This document shows, one piece after another, positions 17,131-28,129 of a DNA stretch of 64,000 nt. The notes under the pieces are model-generated. The model searched no databases. It was given only the letters and a program-made list of their open reading frames with translations, and was not told the DNA's origin. The DNA is taken from assembly GCF_003003055.1 (NCBI RefSeq), contig NZ_PVTV01000017.1, positions 62,001-126,000 of the forward strand. Reading direction: 5' to 3'. The position numbers were made by a program, and so were the translations under genes. The DNA comes from Jezberella montanilacus (GTDB taxonomy: Bacteria > Pseudomonadota > Gammaproteobacteria > Burkholderiales > Burkholderiaceae_B). Position 1 is the first letter of the stretch; each line of letters opens with the position of its first letter.

Positions 17131-20004
17131 TCAGCCAAGTTTTAGATATTGAGATCTGACCTTCTCAAGTGTTTCTGAGAACTGACTGATACGCAGTCGC
17201 TCTTGATCGACCACTGCTACCGGTGCCCTAGCGACAAAGCCTTCATTACTTAACTTTGCTTGAGCTTTTGCGATTTCAGTCTCTAATCGATTGATTTCTT
17301 TTTCTAGTCTAATTTTCTCTGCTACCAGGTCAATTTCGACTTTCAACATCAACCGCGTGTCACCGACAACCTGGACAGGGGAGCCGTCATCCGGCAAAAC
17401 GTCGACCACAGCAACGCTTGAGAGCTTGGCGAGTGCAGCAAGATAAGGTGCGTGTTGAGAGAGCTGTTCGCTTGCCCCTTGAGCAAACAGAGGCACCCGT
17501 GCGGCAGGCGATAGATTCATTTCACCGCGTAGTGCTCGGATCGCTTCGATTTCGGCTTTGAGCCTATCCATCTGAGCAATTGCCGCCATGTCAATTTTAT
17601 CTAAGTTGGCCTGTGGAAAAGCCTGTATTGAAATGCTCGTGACTTCCTCAGCAGTTCTTTTTCCCGCCACCAGCGAAACCTTCTGCCATAACTCTTCGGT
17701 GATGAAGGGCATGATGGGGTGCATCAAGCGAAGCACCGCCTCCAATACACGAATGAGCGTTCGACGAGTCGCCTGCTGTTGCACTGGTGATCCCTGTTGA
17801 ATTTGTACTTTGGACAGTTCAAGATACCAATCACAATATTCGTCCCAGACAAAGTGATACAGCGCATTGGCGATATTATCGAAGCGATAGTCAGTAAACC
17901 CTTTTGCGACATCGTACTCAAGCTGCTGAAGCGCACTGATAATCCAGCGATCAGCAAAGCTTGCTGCTGCGTTGTCTGCCTCGCCAAGGTCTGTGCCTTC
18001 TGTGTTCATCAGTACATATTTGGTGGCGTTCCAGAGTTTGTTGCAAAAATTGCGATAGCCCTCGCAACGTTTGAGGTCGAAGTTGATGTTTCGCCCAAGT
18101 GTGGCGTAAGCAGACATGGTGAATCTGAGTGCATCGGCGCCAAACGCTGCAATCCCCTCGGGAAATTGCTTGCGTGTGGATTTCTCAATACTGCTGGCCT
18201 GTTTTGGGTTCATCAGGCCATGCGTGCGTTTAGACACCAATGTTTCAAGATCAACCCCGTCTATCAGGTCCACTGGATCCAGGGTGTTACCCTTGGATTT
18301 ACTCATCTTTTGACCCTCAGCATCCCGGATCAAACCATGAACGTAGACATGCTTGAAGGGCACCTGACCGGTCAAGTGCGTGGTCATCATGACCATGCGC
18401 GCAACCCAGAAAAAGATGATGTCGAAGCCCGTGACCAGCACACTTGAGGGTAAGTAGCGCGTCAGGTCTTTGGTCTGTTCGGGCCAGCCCATTGTCGTAA
18501 AGGGAACCAAGGCGGACGAAAACCACGTATCCAGCACGTCTGGATCACGCGTGAGCTTGCCTTGAACACCAGCGCCTCTTGCTTGCTCGAGCGCCTGAGC
18601 CTCGGATCGGGCCACAAACACCTGTCCATCCTCGCTGTACCAGGCAGGGATTTGATGACCCCACCAGAGTTGTCGGGATATGCACCAATCCTGGATATTT
18701 TCTAGCCACTGGTTGTAGGTGGTTGTCCAGTTTTGTGGATAAAACTGGACCTCGCCCCGTGCGACAACATCGAGAGCCACTTCAGTGATGCTTTTACCCG
18801 GATTCAACGTGCCATCCGGGGCTGGCTTGCTCATCGCAACAAACCACTGATCGGTAAGCATTGGTTCAAGCACTTCTTGTGTCCGATCGCCTCGCGGTTG
18901 CATCATCTTGTGGGCAACAACTTTGACGAGATAACCTGTGGCTTCAAGTTCGGCGACGACCGCTTCACGAGCTTTGAAGCGATCAAGCCCCTGAAATTGC
19001 ACTGGGCCGTTTTCGTTGATCTTTGCATCCAGCGTGAAAATGACGATCAACGGCAAGTTATGCCTTTGCGCGCAGGCATAATCGTTAAAGTCATGGGCGC
19101 CAGTTATTTTGACGCAGCCGGTACCAAAAGCCTGGTCAACAAAATCATCCGCGATGATGGGGATCTGTCTATCGCATAAGGGCAAATCAACCATCTTGCC
19201 AATCAAGTGCTTATAGCGCAAGTCGTCCGGATGGACGCAGAGCGCGCCATCCGCCAGCATGGTCTCTGGCCGAGTGGTCGCAATTGTCAAGCCGCGCAAG
19301 GTTTCTGTCGTGCCGTCCTCGAGTGTTATTTCTTGTGGCCCATCGACAAAAGGGTAAAGAATGTGCCAGAGGTGCCCGTCGGTTTCCACGGATAGGACTT
19401 CAAGGTCCGAAACGGCTGTCAATAACTTCGGATCCCAATTGACGAGACGCTTACCTCGATAGATCAGGCCCTGCTCAAACAAGCGTACAAAGGTCTCTAC
19501 GACTCCCGTGGACATCTTGTCGTCCATGGTGAAATATTCGCGCGGCCAGTCAGCCGAAGCACCAAGCCGTCTCACCTGACTCGTAATCGTATTGCCCGAT
19601 TGTTGTTTCCACTCCCATACTTTCTCGACAAACGCTGGGCGTCCCAGGTCATGTCGGGAGAGCTTTTGAGCATCAAGCTGCCGTTCTACGACGATCTGCG
19701 TGGCGATGCCCGCATGATCGGTACCAGGCACAAATACTGTATCGTCGCCCAGCATACGGTGATAGCGGATCAAGCCATCCATGATTGTTTGATTAAAGGC
19801 GTGGCCCATATGTAACGTCCCCGTAACATTTGGGGGAGGGAACTGAATTGCGTAGGTGCTGGCCCCGTTTGTGCCGGGCTTGACGTGCTGACCTGCAGCA
19901 AAATAGCCGCGTCGCTCCCACTCTGCGTACCAGCGTGATTCAAGTTCAGCTGGCTCAAAACTCTTTGAAAGTTCACTGGCCAGGGTATCGTTCTTTTGAT
20001 TCAT
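17131..20004 (-). CDS. valS: Valine--tRNA ligase
   Basis: 957 residues. Class I signatures: [15 protein letters not shown] (HIGH-type) near residue 54 and KMSKSKGNT (KMSKS) near 569. The CP1 editing domain lies between ([20 protein letters not shown]), and a C-terminal coiled-coil arm ([20 protein letters not shown]) is typical of ValRS. It charges tRNA-Val and edits Thr. Transcribed divergently from ndk across a 142-nt intergenic gap. Confidence 0.98.
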   Translation of the reverse strand: MNQKNDTLASELSKSFEPAELESRWYAEWERRGYFAAGQHVKPGTNGASTYAIQFPPPNVTGTLHMGHAFNQTIMDGLIRYHRMLGDDTVFVPGTDHAGIATQIVVERQLDAQKLSRHDLGRPAFVEKVWEWKQQSGNTITSQVRRLGASADWPREYFTMDDKMSTGVVETFVRLFEQGLIYRGKRLVNWDPKLLTAVSDLEVLSVETDGHLWHILYPFVDGPQEITLEDGTTETLRGLTIATTRPETMLADGALCVHPDDLRYKHLIGKMVDLPLCDRQIPIIADDFVDQAFGTGCVKITGAHDFNDYACAQRHNLPLIVIFTLDAKINENGPVQFQGLDRFKAREAVVAELEATGYLVKVVAHKMMQPRGDRTQEVLEPMLTDQWFVAMSKPAPDGTLNPGKSITEVALDVVARGEVQFYPQNWTTTYNQWLENIQDWCISRQLWWGHQIPAWYSEDGQVFVARSEAQALEQARGAGVQGKLTRDPDVLDTWFSSALVPFTTMGWPEQTKDLTRYLPSSVLVTGFDIIFFWVARMVMMTTHLTGQVPFKHVYVHGLIRDAEGQKMSKSKGNTLDPVDLIDGVDLETLVSKRTHGLMNPKQASSIEKSTRKQFPEGIAAFGADALRFTMSAYATLGRNINFDLKRCEGYRNFCNKLWNATKYVLMNTEGTDLGEADNAAASFADRWIISALQQLEYDVAKGFTDYRFDNIANALYHFVWDEYCDWYLELSKVQIQQGSPVQQQATRRTLIRVLEAVLRLMHPIMPFITEELWQKVSLVAGKRTAEEVTSISIQAFPQANLDKIDMAAIAQMDRLKAEIEAIRALRGEMNLSPAARVPLFAQGASEQLSQHAPYLAALAKLSSVAVVDVLPDDGSPVQVVGDTRLMLKVEIDLVAEKIRLEKEINRLETEIAKAQAKLSNEGFVARAPVAVVDQERLRISQFSETLEKVRSQYLKLG

Positions 20005-20146
20005 TAAGGATTTCCGAGAAAACTGATTACTGCTTGAGCGAAACCATTATTTTAGTGGTTAGGCGCGCGAACGGGCATGCTAGAATACAAGGCTATCGTA
20101 GTTATCCGCAAAGCCCCTGTTTTTATTGAGATTTATTGGAGTTTTT

Positions 20147-20572
20147 ATGTCTGCAGAACGCACTTTATCGATCATCAAACCCGACGCCGTTGCTAAGAAC
20201 GTAATCGGTCAAATCGTTGCCCGTTTCGAGTCCGCCGGTTTGAAAGTAATCGCTGCTCGCATGATGCAACTGTCGCGCGCTGACGCTGAGCGTTTTTACG
20301 CTGTGCACAGTGCTCGCCCATTCTTTAAAGATCTGGTTGACTTCATGATTTCTGGGCCTGTGTTTGTTCAGGTACTCGAAGGTGAAGGCGCGATTCTGAA
20401 AAATCGTGATTTGATGGGGGCAACGGATCCCAAGAAAGCTGAAAAAGGTACGATTCGTGCAGATTTCGCAGACAGCATCGATGCTAATGCTGTTCACGGC
20501 TCGGATGCTCCCGAGACAGCTGCTGTTGAAATCGGCTTTTTCTTCCCCGGTATTAACGTTCACAGTCGCTAA
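20147..20572 (+). CDS. ndk: Nucleoside diphosphate kinase
   Basis: 141 residues from ATG 20147, with TTGGAG 5 nt upstream; the frame extends to 20126 but that part is not conserved. Shows the opening [12 protein letters not shown], phosphate-acceptor region [12 protein letters not shown] (active-site His), and ends EIGFFFPG. Balances NTP pools by transferring gamma-phosphate. It heads the rlmN-rodZ-ispG-hisS run. Confidence 0.98.
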   Translation: MSAERTLSIIKPDAVAKNVIGQIVARFESAGLKVIAARMMQLSRADAERFYAVHSARPFFKDLVDFMISGPVFVQVLEGEGAILKNRDLMGATDPKKAEKGTIRADFADSIDANAVHGSDAPETAAVEIGFFFPGINVHSR

Positions 20573-20601
20573 ACATCGCTACTGACCGTGACACAGTCAA
20601 G

Positions 20602-21771
20602 ATGCGCGCTGATCCCATTAACTTGCTCGGGTTGGATGGCTCGTCGCTGACCAGCCTTGTTGCGCAATGGGGTGGCAAACCTTTCAGAGCCAAGCAAGTT
20701 CAAAGGTGGATACACCAGCGCGGGGTCGGTCAGTTTGATGCTATGACTGATCTGGCACGCGATTTCCGGGCTCAGCTAAGTCAAGATTGTGTGATTCAGG
20801 CACCGGATGTCATCAGCGATAAGGTTTCTGCTGATGGCACCAGGAAATGGTTGTTTGATGTCGGTCACGGTAATGCGATTGAGTCTGTTTTTATTCCCGA
20901 AGACGACCGTGGCACGCTCTGCATATCAAGCCAAGCAGGGTGCGCGGTCAACTGTCGCTTTTGCTCGACAGGGCATCAAGGATTCAACAGAAACTTGAGC
21001 ACGGCAGAAATCGTTGGACAACTCTGGTGGGCGGGCGTCAAGCTTCGCGAAGCAGGTCAAGGAGTTCGCTTAACAACAGTTGATCAAATGCCTGCGCCTC
21101 TGGATATTCAGCAAGACAAGCGGCTCATTAGTAATGTCGTGATGATGGGCATGGGAGAGCCTTTACTTAATTACGATGCCTTGGTTCCTGCGCTAAAACT
21201 CATGCTCGACGATAATGCCTATGGTCTCTCGCGTCGCCGTGTGACTGTCTCGACCTCGGGCGTTGTGCCCATGATGGACAGATTGTCTCAAGATTGCCCG
21301 GTCGCACTAGCTGTTTCATTGCACGCTCCAAATGATGAGCTTCGGGACAAGCTTGTCCCTCTTAATAAAAAATACCCGCTGGCCGAACTTCTTGCTGCGT
21401 GTGAGCGCTACCTTGAGTTCGCTCCGAGGGACTTCATTACTTTCGAGTATGTGATGTTGGATGGCGTGAATGACACTGATGAACATGCTAGGCAGCTCGT
21501 CGAGATAGGTCGGCGATTGCACTGCAAATTCAATTTGATCCCGTTTAATCCTTTTCCTGAATCAGGATTACTGAGGTCAAAGGATTCAAGGATCCGACTG
21601 TTTTCGCAAAGATTGTTAGATGCGGGCCTTGTCACAACTATTCGTAAGACTCGTGGTGATGATATCGATGCGGCTTGCGGTCAGTTGGCCGGACAAGTAA
21701 AAGATCGCACTCGCTTACATGAAAAACAAGCAGCTAAGCTGTCTATTCCCATTAAGGAGATTCGGACGTGA
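20602..21771 (+). CDS. rlmN: 23S rRNA (A2503-C2) / tRNA (A37-C2) methyltransferase RlmN, radical SAM
   Basis: 389 residues. The radical-SAM cluster motif [11 protein letters not shown] lies near 114-124, followed by [14 protein letters not shown] and [10 protein letters not shown]. The C-terminal cysteine in [10 protein letters not shown] is the residue that in E. coli RlmN is transiently methylated. The stop overlaps the next start as GTGA. Confidence 0.97.
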   Translation: MRADPINLLGLDGSSLTSLVAQWGGKPFRAKQVQRWIHQRGVGQFDAMTDLARDFRAQLSQDCVIQAPDVISDKVSADGTRKWLFDVGHGNAIESVFIPEDDRGTLCISSQAGCAVNCRFCSTGHQGFNRNLSTAEIVGQLWWAGVKLREAGQGVRLTTVDQMPAPLDIQQDKRLISNVVMMGMGEPLLNYDALVPALKLMLDDNAYGLSRRRVTVSTSGVVPMMDRLSQDCPVALAVSLHAPNDELRDKLVPLNKKYPLAELLAACERYLEFAPRDFITFEYVMLDGVNDTDEHARQLVEIGRRLHCKFNLIPFNPFPESGLLRSKDSRIRLFSQRLLDAGLVTTIRKTRGDDIDAACGQLAGQVKDRTRLHEKQAAKLSIPIKEIRT

Positions 21772-22280
21772 CTGAGGCAGACCTCGATCAACCCCAGCAA
21801 TCTGTGCCCACGATGGACTCAATAACCGAGCCACCGGTGCTCGTTCAAGCCTCGTTGTCGATTGGACAGGCGTTAGCCGAGAAACGACTATCCCAGAAAT
21901 TAACCATCGAAGATGTCTCTGCACGAATAAAGTATTCAGTGCGGTTTATTCAAGCGCTTGAGTCGGATCACTGGGATGATCTGCCCTCTGGCCTGGCATT
22001 ACGAGGCTTAATTAAAAGCTATACCCGCCTGCTCGGGGCGGATGCACAGCCAGCAGAGGACGCGCTCAAGGATCGTATCGGCGTGATCCGAGGTGGCATC
22101 GCGAATCACACGTCAACACGTTCGCTGGCTACCCATGAAACTGATCGCACCCAGCAATCGTCAGTTGGCTGGTTGGCGTTAATCGGCATTGTGGTTGTGG
22201 CCGCTGTAGCGATTGCCATCTCGCAGGGGATTATTCCTAAAGCCTTATTGCCGCACTGGCTGGGAGCCCTAGTGAAATGA
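21768..22280 (+). CDS. rodZ: Short RodZ-like protein (HTH + membrane helix, no C-terminal domain)
   Basis: 170 residues from GTG 21768. A Xre-type helix-turn-helix spans ~30-100 ([49 protein letters not shown]), typical of the cytoplasmic RodZ domain that binds MreB. One membrane helix ([20 protein letters not shown]) follows, and the protein ends ~20 residues later. The periplasmic DUF4115 domain of standard RodZ is missing. GTGA and ATGA overlaps on both sides make a sequencing frameshift unlikely. pilF, normally between rlmN and rodZ, is absent. Confidence 0.8.
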   Translation: MTEADLDQPQQSVPTMDSITEPPVLVQASLSIGQALAEKRLSQKLTIEDVSARIKYSVRFIQALESDHWDDLPSGLALRGLIKSYTRLLGADAQPAEDALKDRIGVIRGGIANHTSTRSLATHETDRTQQSSVGWLALIGIVVVAAVAIAISQGIIPKALLPHWLGALVK

Positions 22281-23533
22281 CCCAAGAGATTGGCGTTGCA
22301 CTTAGACATCAAACTAGGTCGGTTCGCTTGGCCTGGGGAGGTCGCTCAGTGACGATAGGCGGTACCGCACCGGTTCTTGTGCAATCCATGACAAACACGG
22401 ATACTGCTGATCCGGTTGCAACCGCGATTCAGGTCAAAGAACTTGCGCTCGCTGGTTCTGAAATCGTCAGGATCACTGTTAACACCCCTGAGGCCGCAAA
22501 AGAGGTATCGACGATCCGCGAGCATCTGGATCGAATGGGTATCTATGTCCCGCTAGTGGGTGATTTTCACTACAACGGTCATAAGTTATTGACGCAATTT
22601 CCTGATTGTGCTGAAGCATTATCGAAATACAGAATCAATCCTGGGAACATGGGCGGTGGTAAAAAGCGGGATGATAATTTCGCACAGATGATTGAGGTTG
22701 CGTGCCGTCATAACAAACCGGTTCGTATCGGCGTGAATTGGGGTAGCCTCGACCAAGAACTGTTGGCCAAGATGATGGATGCAAACAGTCAATCAAGCTC
22801 ACCCCGCGATGGGAGGGCAGTGATGCGAGATGCTCTGGTTGTCTCTGCCATCAGCAATGCTCAACGGGCTGAAGAGCTGGGATTACCCGCCGATTCGATT
22901 ATTCTTTCGTGCAAGGTCAGCCACGTGCAGGACTTAATTGCGGTTTACCGAGACCTGGCTGCTCGTTGTGATTATCCCTTGCATCTTGGTTTAACCGAGG
23001 CGGGTATGGGCAGCAAGGGTATTGTTGCATCCACGGCCGCGTTGTCGGTGTTGCTGCAGATGGGCATTGGTGACACGATACGAATTTCACTCACCCCCGA
23101 ACCAGGTGGTGATCGGACGAAAGAAGTTATTGTTGCTCAAGAGATCCTTCAGACAATGGGTTTGAGGGCGTTTACACCTATGGTTGTAGCTTGCCCGGGT
23201 TGTGGTCGCACTAGCAGTACGGTGTTTCAAGAACTGGCTGATCGAATCCAGACTTATTTGAGAAATCAAATGCCAAACTGGAAATCCCGGTACCCGGGTG
23301 TCGAGTCTATGAATGTTGCTGTGATGGGTTGTGTTGTGAATGGCCCGGGCGAGAGCCGGCATGCTGATATTGGAATTAGCCTGCCTGGGACGGGTGAGGT
23401 GCCCTCCGCGCCGGTATTTGTGGATGGTGAGCGGACAGTGACGCTCAAAGGCGATCATATCGCCGAAGAGTTTCAGGAAATCGTGGAACGATATGTTGCC
23501 CGACGCTACGGAATGATCGAAACATCAACTTGA
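22277..23533 (+). CDS. ispG: 4-hydroxy-3-methylbut-2-en-1-yl diphosphate synthase (flavodoxin)
   Basis: 418 residues. MEP-pathway enzyme converting MEcPP to HMBPP. N-terminal TIM barrel begins [19 protein letters not shown]; the C-terminal Fe-S domain carries the ligand set CPGCGRTSS and CVVNGPGE. Overlaps rodZ by ATGA. A 76-nt gap precedes hisS, containing a 12-nt palindrome GCTGCGCGCAGC. Confidence 0.97.
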   Translation: MTQEIGVALRHQTRSVRLAWGGRSVTIGGTAPVLVQSMTNTDTADPVATAIQVKELALAGSEIVRITVNTPEAAKEVSTIREHLDRMGIYVPLVGDFHYNGHKLLTQFPDCAEALSKYRINPGNMGGGKKRDDNFAQMIEVACRHNKPVRIGVNWGSLDQELLAKMMDANSQSSSPRDGRAVMRDALVVSAISNAQRAEELGLPADSIILSCKVSHVQDLIAVYRDLAARCDYPLHLGLTEAGMGSKGIVASTAALSVLLQMGIGDTIRISLTPEPGGDRTKEVIVAQEILQTMGLRAFTPMVVACPGCGRTSSTVFQELADRIQTYLRNQMPNWKSRYPGVESMNVAVMGCVVNGPGESRHADIGISLPGTGEVPSAPVFVDGERTVTLKGDHIAEEFQEIVERYVARRYGMIETST

Positions 23534-23609
23534 GTCGCCTCTGCGCCGATCAGCAAGGAATCAAATCTGCTGCGCGCAGCCCTTCAGGTTGCCTGCGGCG
23601 GATCACTAA

Positions 23610-24908
23610 ATGGAAAAAATGACACAAGCGTTCAACAAAGTCAGTGCCATTCGAGGCATGAATGATGCATTGCCCAGTGCTGCGGATAGAATCAACGAGC
23701 TTGAGGGAATCGTTCGAGAATGGCTGCGTATATACGGTTATCGCAATATGCGAACACCGATACTCGAACACACTCGCTTGTTCACACGAGGTATCGGTGA
23801 AGTGACCGATATCGTTGAAAAAGAAATGTACACGTTTACCGATGCCCTGAATAATGAGTCGTTGACCATGCGTCCAGAATTCACTGCTGGGATGGTGCGA
23901 GCCGCGATTGAGCACAATCTTCTCTACGACCGCCCGCATCGAGTCTACGCCATGGGCCCAGTCTTTCGACATGAAAGGCCTCAGCGTGGCAGGTACCGAC
24001 AGTTCCATCAAATCGACGTCGAAGCGCTGGGAATAGCTGGCCCTGATGTTGACGCTGAGCTGATTGTGATGACCAGCCGCTTATGGAAAATGCTTGGCAT
24101 CAATGACTTGAAGCTTGAGGTCAACTCGCTCGGTCAAGGTGACGAGCGAGCTGCTCACCGGCAGGCTCTCATCGCTCATCTCGAGAAGTTCAAAGGCATT
24201 TTGGACGAGGATGGTTTGCGTCGCATGTATACCAATCCCTTGCGCGTTCTTGACACCAAAAACCCAGCGCTTCAAGAGATGGCTGAGGCGGCGCCCAAGT
24301 TATCTGATTATTTGGGCACCGAATCACGCACGCACCTCGACGGCGTTCTGCAACGAATATCTGACGCGGGCGTTGCGTACCAGATCAATCCGCGAATGGT
24401 ACGAGGGCTCGATTATTACAACTTGACCGTTTTCGAGTGGATAACCGATAAATTGGGTGCTCAGGCAACAGTATGCGGCGGTGGTCGCTATGACGGACTG
24501 ATTGAGTTGCTTGGTGGTAAACCTGCTCCTGCAGTCGGCTTTGCCATTGGTGTCGAACGATTGATTGATTTATGGGGCCAGTTTCAACCGCAGATTGAGC
24601 AAGCCGAATGTTCTGTTTATATTATTCATCAGGGCGAAGATGCTCAGAGACGAGCCGCCGTACTGGCTGAAAATATCCGGGATGCAGGTATTTCAGTGGT
24701 GGTGCATCCTGGATCAAGCAGTTTTAAGTCTCAATTTAAGCGTGCCGACTCAAGCGCTGCATCAATTGCGGTTATCCTTGCAGGCGACGAATTAGCAGCA
24801 GGGGTCGCATCGGTCAAAATGCTTAGATCGAATCCTCAGCAAGGTGAGACATCTCAGCATAGTGTTCCACTGGATGATCTCATTTCATTTTTGAAAGATA
24901 AGGTTTAA
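23610..24908 (+). CDS. hisS: Histidine--tRNA ligase
   Basis: 432 residues. Class II synthetase with motif 2 VFRHERPQRGRYRQFHQ, the histidine-specific segments RMVRGLDYYNLTVFE and CGGGRYDGL, and the C-terminal anticodon-binding domain. Starts at ATG 23610 or ATG 23619, neither with a strong ribosome site. A second HisRS-like gene, hisZ, lies at 32958 but lacks the anticodon domain. Confidence 0.97.
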   Translation: MEKMTQAFNKVSAIRGMNDALPSAADRINELEGIVREWLRIYGYRNMRTPILEHTRLFTRGIGEVTDIVEKEMYTFTDALNNESLTMRPEFTAGMVRAAIEHNLLYDRPHRVYAMGPVFRHERPQRGRYRQFHQIDVEALGIAGPDVDAELIVMTSRLWKMLGINDLKLEVNSLGQGDERAAHRQALIAHLEKFKGILDEDGLRRMYTNPLRVLDTKNPALQEMAEAAPKLSDYLGTESRTHLDGVLQRISDAGVAYQINPRMVRGLDYYNLTVFEWITDKLGAQATVCGGGRYDGLIELLGGKPAPAVGFAIGVERLIDLWGQFQPQIEQAECSVYIIHQGEDAQRRAAVLAENIRDAGISVVVHPGSSSFKSQFKRADSSAASIAVILAGDELAAGVASVKMLRSNPQQGETSQHSVPLDDLISFLKDKV

Positions 24909-24915
24909 TACGAGT

Positions 24916-25551
24916 ATGGCTCTCGATCTCGAAGAACAGGAACAAATTGATCAGCTGCGTGCGTGGTGGTCTAAGTATGGCAACACGCTGATGGCGATTC
25001 TTATCCTTGCCCTATCGCTGATGGCTGCGTGGCGCGGATGGCAGTGGTACCAAGTTCATCAGGCTGGCCAAGCCCGTGGTTATTTTGAGGCGCTCCAAGA
25101 GGCAGCCGCCCAACAAACGGGTGACGAATCGGTTGCGCGAATTACTGCTGCGGTGAAAACGCTACGCGACGACTACGCCAAAACAGAGTACGCAACGCGC
25201 GGTGCCTTGATTGCCGCTACAGCACTTGAAGCACGCAAGGACTCGACGGGAGCCCAAGCTCAACTTGAATGGGTTATCCGTTCCGGGGATCGTGCTTTGG
25301 TTCCTGTGGCAAAGTTGCGATTGGCTGGTGTACTGTTAAATAAGAAAGATTTTGACGCAGCACTCGCTTTACTCAATGATGCTCCTGAGTCTTTCGCTGG
25401 TATTTACGCAGATAGGCGAGGTGATATTTTGCTTGCACTGGGACAGACTGCCCCGGCTAAAACTGCTTGGCAAAACGCTATCGAGTTGCTTGGCCCAGCC
25501 AACCCGCTGACCTCTTTAGTCAAATTAAAACTAGATGCTCTCGGAGTCTGA
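24916..25551 (+). CDS. YfgM-family TPR protein (SecYEG-associated periplasmic chaperone)
   Basis: 211 residues: a short cytoplasmic N-terminus (EEQEQIDQLRAWWSKYG), one membrane helix (LMAILILALSLMAAWRGWQ), then a periplasmic TPR-like helical part. Its position between hisS and bamB is the conserved proteobacterial place for yfgM. In E. coli it contacts SecYEG and PpiD. The stop overlaps the bamB start as TGATG. Confidence 0.9.
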   Translation: MALDLEEQEQIDQLRAWWSKYGNTLMAILILALSLMAAWRGWQWYQVHQAGQARGYFEALQEAAAQQTGDESVARITAAVKTLRDDYAKTEYATRGALIAATALEARKDSTGAQAQLEWVIRSGDRALVPVAKLRLAGVLLNKKDFDAALALLNDAPESFAGIYADRRGDILLALGQTAPAKTAWQNAIELLGPANPLTSLVKLKLDALGV

Positions 25552-26720
25552 TGACTATGTCCGCCTTATTAGTTAGTTGGTTTAAACGCTCGGCAATCCT
25601 TTGCGCTGTGCCACTTTTAAGTGCGTGCGGGGCGATGAACGTTTTCACTGGTGACGATGGTCGCTTCGACCCTACACCGCTAAAAGAGTTTCCCGCTGCC
25701 GTTTCTGCAACAATTGGTTGGCAGGCAACGCTCGGAGAGGGGTCAGGCGTTGGCTTCTCTCCCACCGTTACGAAAGACAGTGTTTACGCAGCGACCGCAG
25801 ATGGATCAGTAGGTAAATTTGATCTCAGTAATGGTGCCCGCATCTGGTTTCAAAAACTCGATGTGAAGCTTACCGCGGGTGCTGGCAGTGACGGCTCAAT
25901 TACAGCAGTCGCAGCCAGCGATGGGACGGTGATTGCTCTTGACGATAATGGTGCGGAAAAGTGGCGTGCGAAGGCCACGAGCGACGTATTTGTTCCTCCA
26001 GTAGTCGGATACGGTGTAGTTGCTGTGCGAAGCGGTGACTATCGAATACAAGGTTTCAATGCGCAAACTGGCGAACGAATCTGGAGCGTTCAACGCCCAG
26101 GCCCAGCGTTGGCGCTGCGTGCAACGTCAAAAATGATTGTTGCTGAAGGTTTGCTCATCACCGGTGTCCCTGGTGGAAAAATGATTGCGGTGAACATGCA
26201 AACCGGTGATATTCAATGGGAGGGTATTGTTGCCACTGCTAAGGGATCAACCGATTTAGAACGGGTGACTGATATTACCGGTAGCCCGATTCTGGCTGGC
26301 CCACTGCTTTGTGCGGCATCCTATCAAGGTAAGGTGGTATGTTTTGATGTCACGCAGCGAGGGCGGCCAATTTGGGCTAAAGATTTTTCTAGCCCCAACG
26401 GAGTATCGGTTGATACAGCTAACGTCTACAGCGGTGACCAAAAGGGTGTGATTACCGCGTTTGCCTTGCAGAATGGTGCGCCAGCCTGGACTCAAGATGG
26501 TTTCAAATATCGACGCCCAACCACGCCGGTATCAAACGGTAAGTATGTTGCAGTCGGTGATTACAAAGGCTATCTGCATGTGCTTTCTGCCGTCGACGGC
26601 AAGATGCTAGGTCGAATTGCGGTGGGCGGGGATGCAATGATCACCGCACCGCAAATTACGCCTCAGGGGATGCTTTTGCAACTGGGTAACGGAAGTCTTG
26701 CTTTGATAGTGTTGAATTAA
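25551..26720 (+). CDS. bamB: Outer membrane protein assembly factor BamB
   Basis: 390 residues from ATG 25551 (or ATG 25557, better spaced from GGAG at 25543). Lipoprotein signal with lipobox LLSAC; mature part is an eight-bladed PQQ-type beta-propeller, with repeats such as VYAATADGSVGKFDLSNGA, ALDDNGAEKW and GYLHVLSAVDGK. Scaffold of the BAM complex. Between yfgM and der as in relatives. Confidence 0.95.
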   Translation: MTMSALLVSWFKRSAILCAVPLLSACGAMNVFTGDDGRFDPTPLKEFPAAVSATIGWQATLGEGSGVGFSPTVTKDSVYAATADGSVGKFDLSNGARIWFQKLDVKLTAGAGSDGSITAVAASDGTVIALDDNGAEKWRAKATSDVFVPPVVGYGVVAVRSGDYRIQGFNAQTGERIWSVQRPGPALALRATSKMIVAEGLLITGVPGGKMIAVNMQTGDIQWEGIVATAKGSTDLERVTDITGSPILAGPLLCAASYQGKVVCFDVTQRGRPIWAKDFSSPNGVSVDTANVYSGDQKGVITAFALQNGAPAWTQDGFKYRRPTTPVSNGKYVAVGDYKGYLHVLSAVDGKMLGRIAVGGDAMITAPQITPQGMLLQLGNGSLALIVLN

Positions 26721-26723
26721 CTC

Positions 26724-28127
26724 GTGCCATTTAAACCCGTCATAGCTCTGGTCGGACGACCAAACGTTGGTAAATCGACTCTGTTTAATCGGATGACACG
26801 GTCGCGCTCAGCGCTTGTGGCTGATTATTCTGGCTTAACGCGCGATCGACATTATGGTGAAGGTCGTGTTGGCGAGAAGCCCTTTATTGTTGTTGACACC
26901 GGTGGGTTCGAACCCGTCGCCAAGACGGGTATTTTGCATGAAATGGCAAGGCAAACTAAGCAAGCAATTGCTGAGGCTGACGTGGTCATCTTCATGGTTG
27001 ATGCTCGTCTAGGTATTAGCGCTCACGATCACGATATTGCACGGCTACTTAGAAAAACTGGTCAACGTTGTTATCTGTGTGTCAACAAAGCTGAAGGAAT
27101 GCGCCACACAAGCGCAGTGGCTGAGTTTCACGAGTTGGGGCTGGGTCAACCGTACGCTATTTCAGCAGCCCACGGTGACGGAGTTGCTGATCTCGTTGAC
27201 ATAGCACTAGAGGGGTTAGGGGACGTTGTCCTGGCTGATGAACCCGAGTTTCAAGTTGACGATGCCGAACCAACAGAGTTGGATTCAGTTGAGGATCATG
27301 CAGTTGTTGAGCTACCCATCGAGCACAGGATTAAACTCGCCATTGTTGGTCGACCTAACGTTGGTAAATCGACGTTGATCAATACCTTGCTCGGTGAGGA
27401 GCGTGTCATTGCGTTCGACATGCCAGGCACGACCCGCGACGCGATTGAAATTGAGTTTGACCGGGGCGGAAAGAAATACACAATTATCGACACGGCTGGT
27501 CTGCGTAAACGCGGCAAAGTGTTTGAGGCAATCGAAAAGTTTTCAGTCATTAAAACCTTGCAAGCTATCGAGGCTAGCAATGTGGTGCTGCTAATGATTG
27601 ATGCGCAGCAAGAAGTATCCGAACAAGATGCCCATATCGCCGGCTTTATCCTTGAAACTGGCCGGGCATTGGTTGTTGCCATCAACAAATGGGACGGTTT
27701 AGATACCGATCAGCGCGAGCAAGTCCAACGTGATTTTGATCGTAAGCTCAGGTTTCTATCGTTTGCCCGGGTGCACACTATTTCGGCGATGCGTGGTCAG
27801 GGGGTTAACGCGGTCTTGAGATCGGTGAATTCAGCACACGCGGCGGCCTTTGCGAAGTTATCTACTCCTAAGCTCACGCGCGAGCTTCAAGCAGCAGTTG
27901 AACAACAGCAACCACCTCGAAAAGGGATTTTCCGTCCCAAGATGCGCTATGCACATCAGGGCGGTCAAAATCCACCACTGATTATTATTCACGGTAGTGC
28001 CTTGGATTCAATCCCTGACTCGTATCGTCGCTACCTTGAAGGTCGTTTTAGAGACGCCTTTGAGCTCGCAGGCACACCGTTGCGAATTGAATTTAAATCA
28101 TCCCATAATCCTTACGTCGACGATTAA
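26724..28127 (+). CDS. der: Ribosome biogenesis GTPase Der (EngA)
   Basis: 467 residues, GTG start at 26724. Two tandem GTPase domains with P-loops [14 protein letters not shown] (residue ~9) and [14 protein letters not shown] (~210), an acidic linker between them, and a C-terminal KH-like domain. Needed for 50S maturation. Confidence 0.97.
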   Translation: MPFKPVIALVGRPNVGKSTLFNRMTRSRSALVADYSGLTRDRHYGEGRVGEKPFIVVDTGGFEPVAKTGILHEMARQTKQAIAEADVVIFMVDARLGISAHDHDIARLLRKTGQRCYLCVNKAEGMRHTSAVAEFHELGLGQPYAISAAHGDGVADLVDIALEGLGDVVLADEPEFQVDDAEPTELDSVEDHAVVELPIEHRIKLAIVGRPNVGKSTLINTLLGEERVIAFDMPGTTRDAIEIEFDRGGKKYTIIDTAGLRKRGKVFEAIEKFSVIKTLQAIEASNVVLLMIDAQQEVSEQDAHIAGFILETGRALVVAINKWDGLDTDQREQVQRDFDRKLRFLSFARVHTISAMRGQGVNAVLRSVNSAHAAAFAKLSTPKLTRELQAAVEQQQPPRKGIFRPKMRYAHQGGQNPPLIIIHGSALDSIPDSYRRYLEGRFRDAFELAGTPLRIEFKSSHNPYVDD

Positions 28128-28129
28128 CC

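Noticed and set aside
17797-18447. 216-codon plus-strand open frame inside valS
   Set aside because: It lies antisense to fully conserved ValRS coding and shows no signature.
23569-23580. 12-nt palindrome GCTGCGCGCAGC between ispG and hisS
   Set aside because: GC-rich and without a T run or a known binding protein; could be chance.
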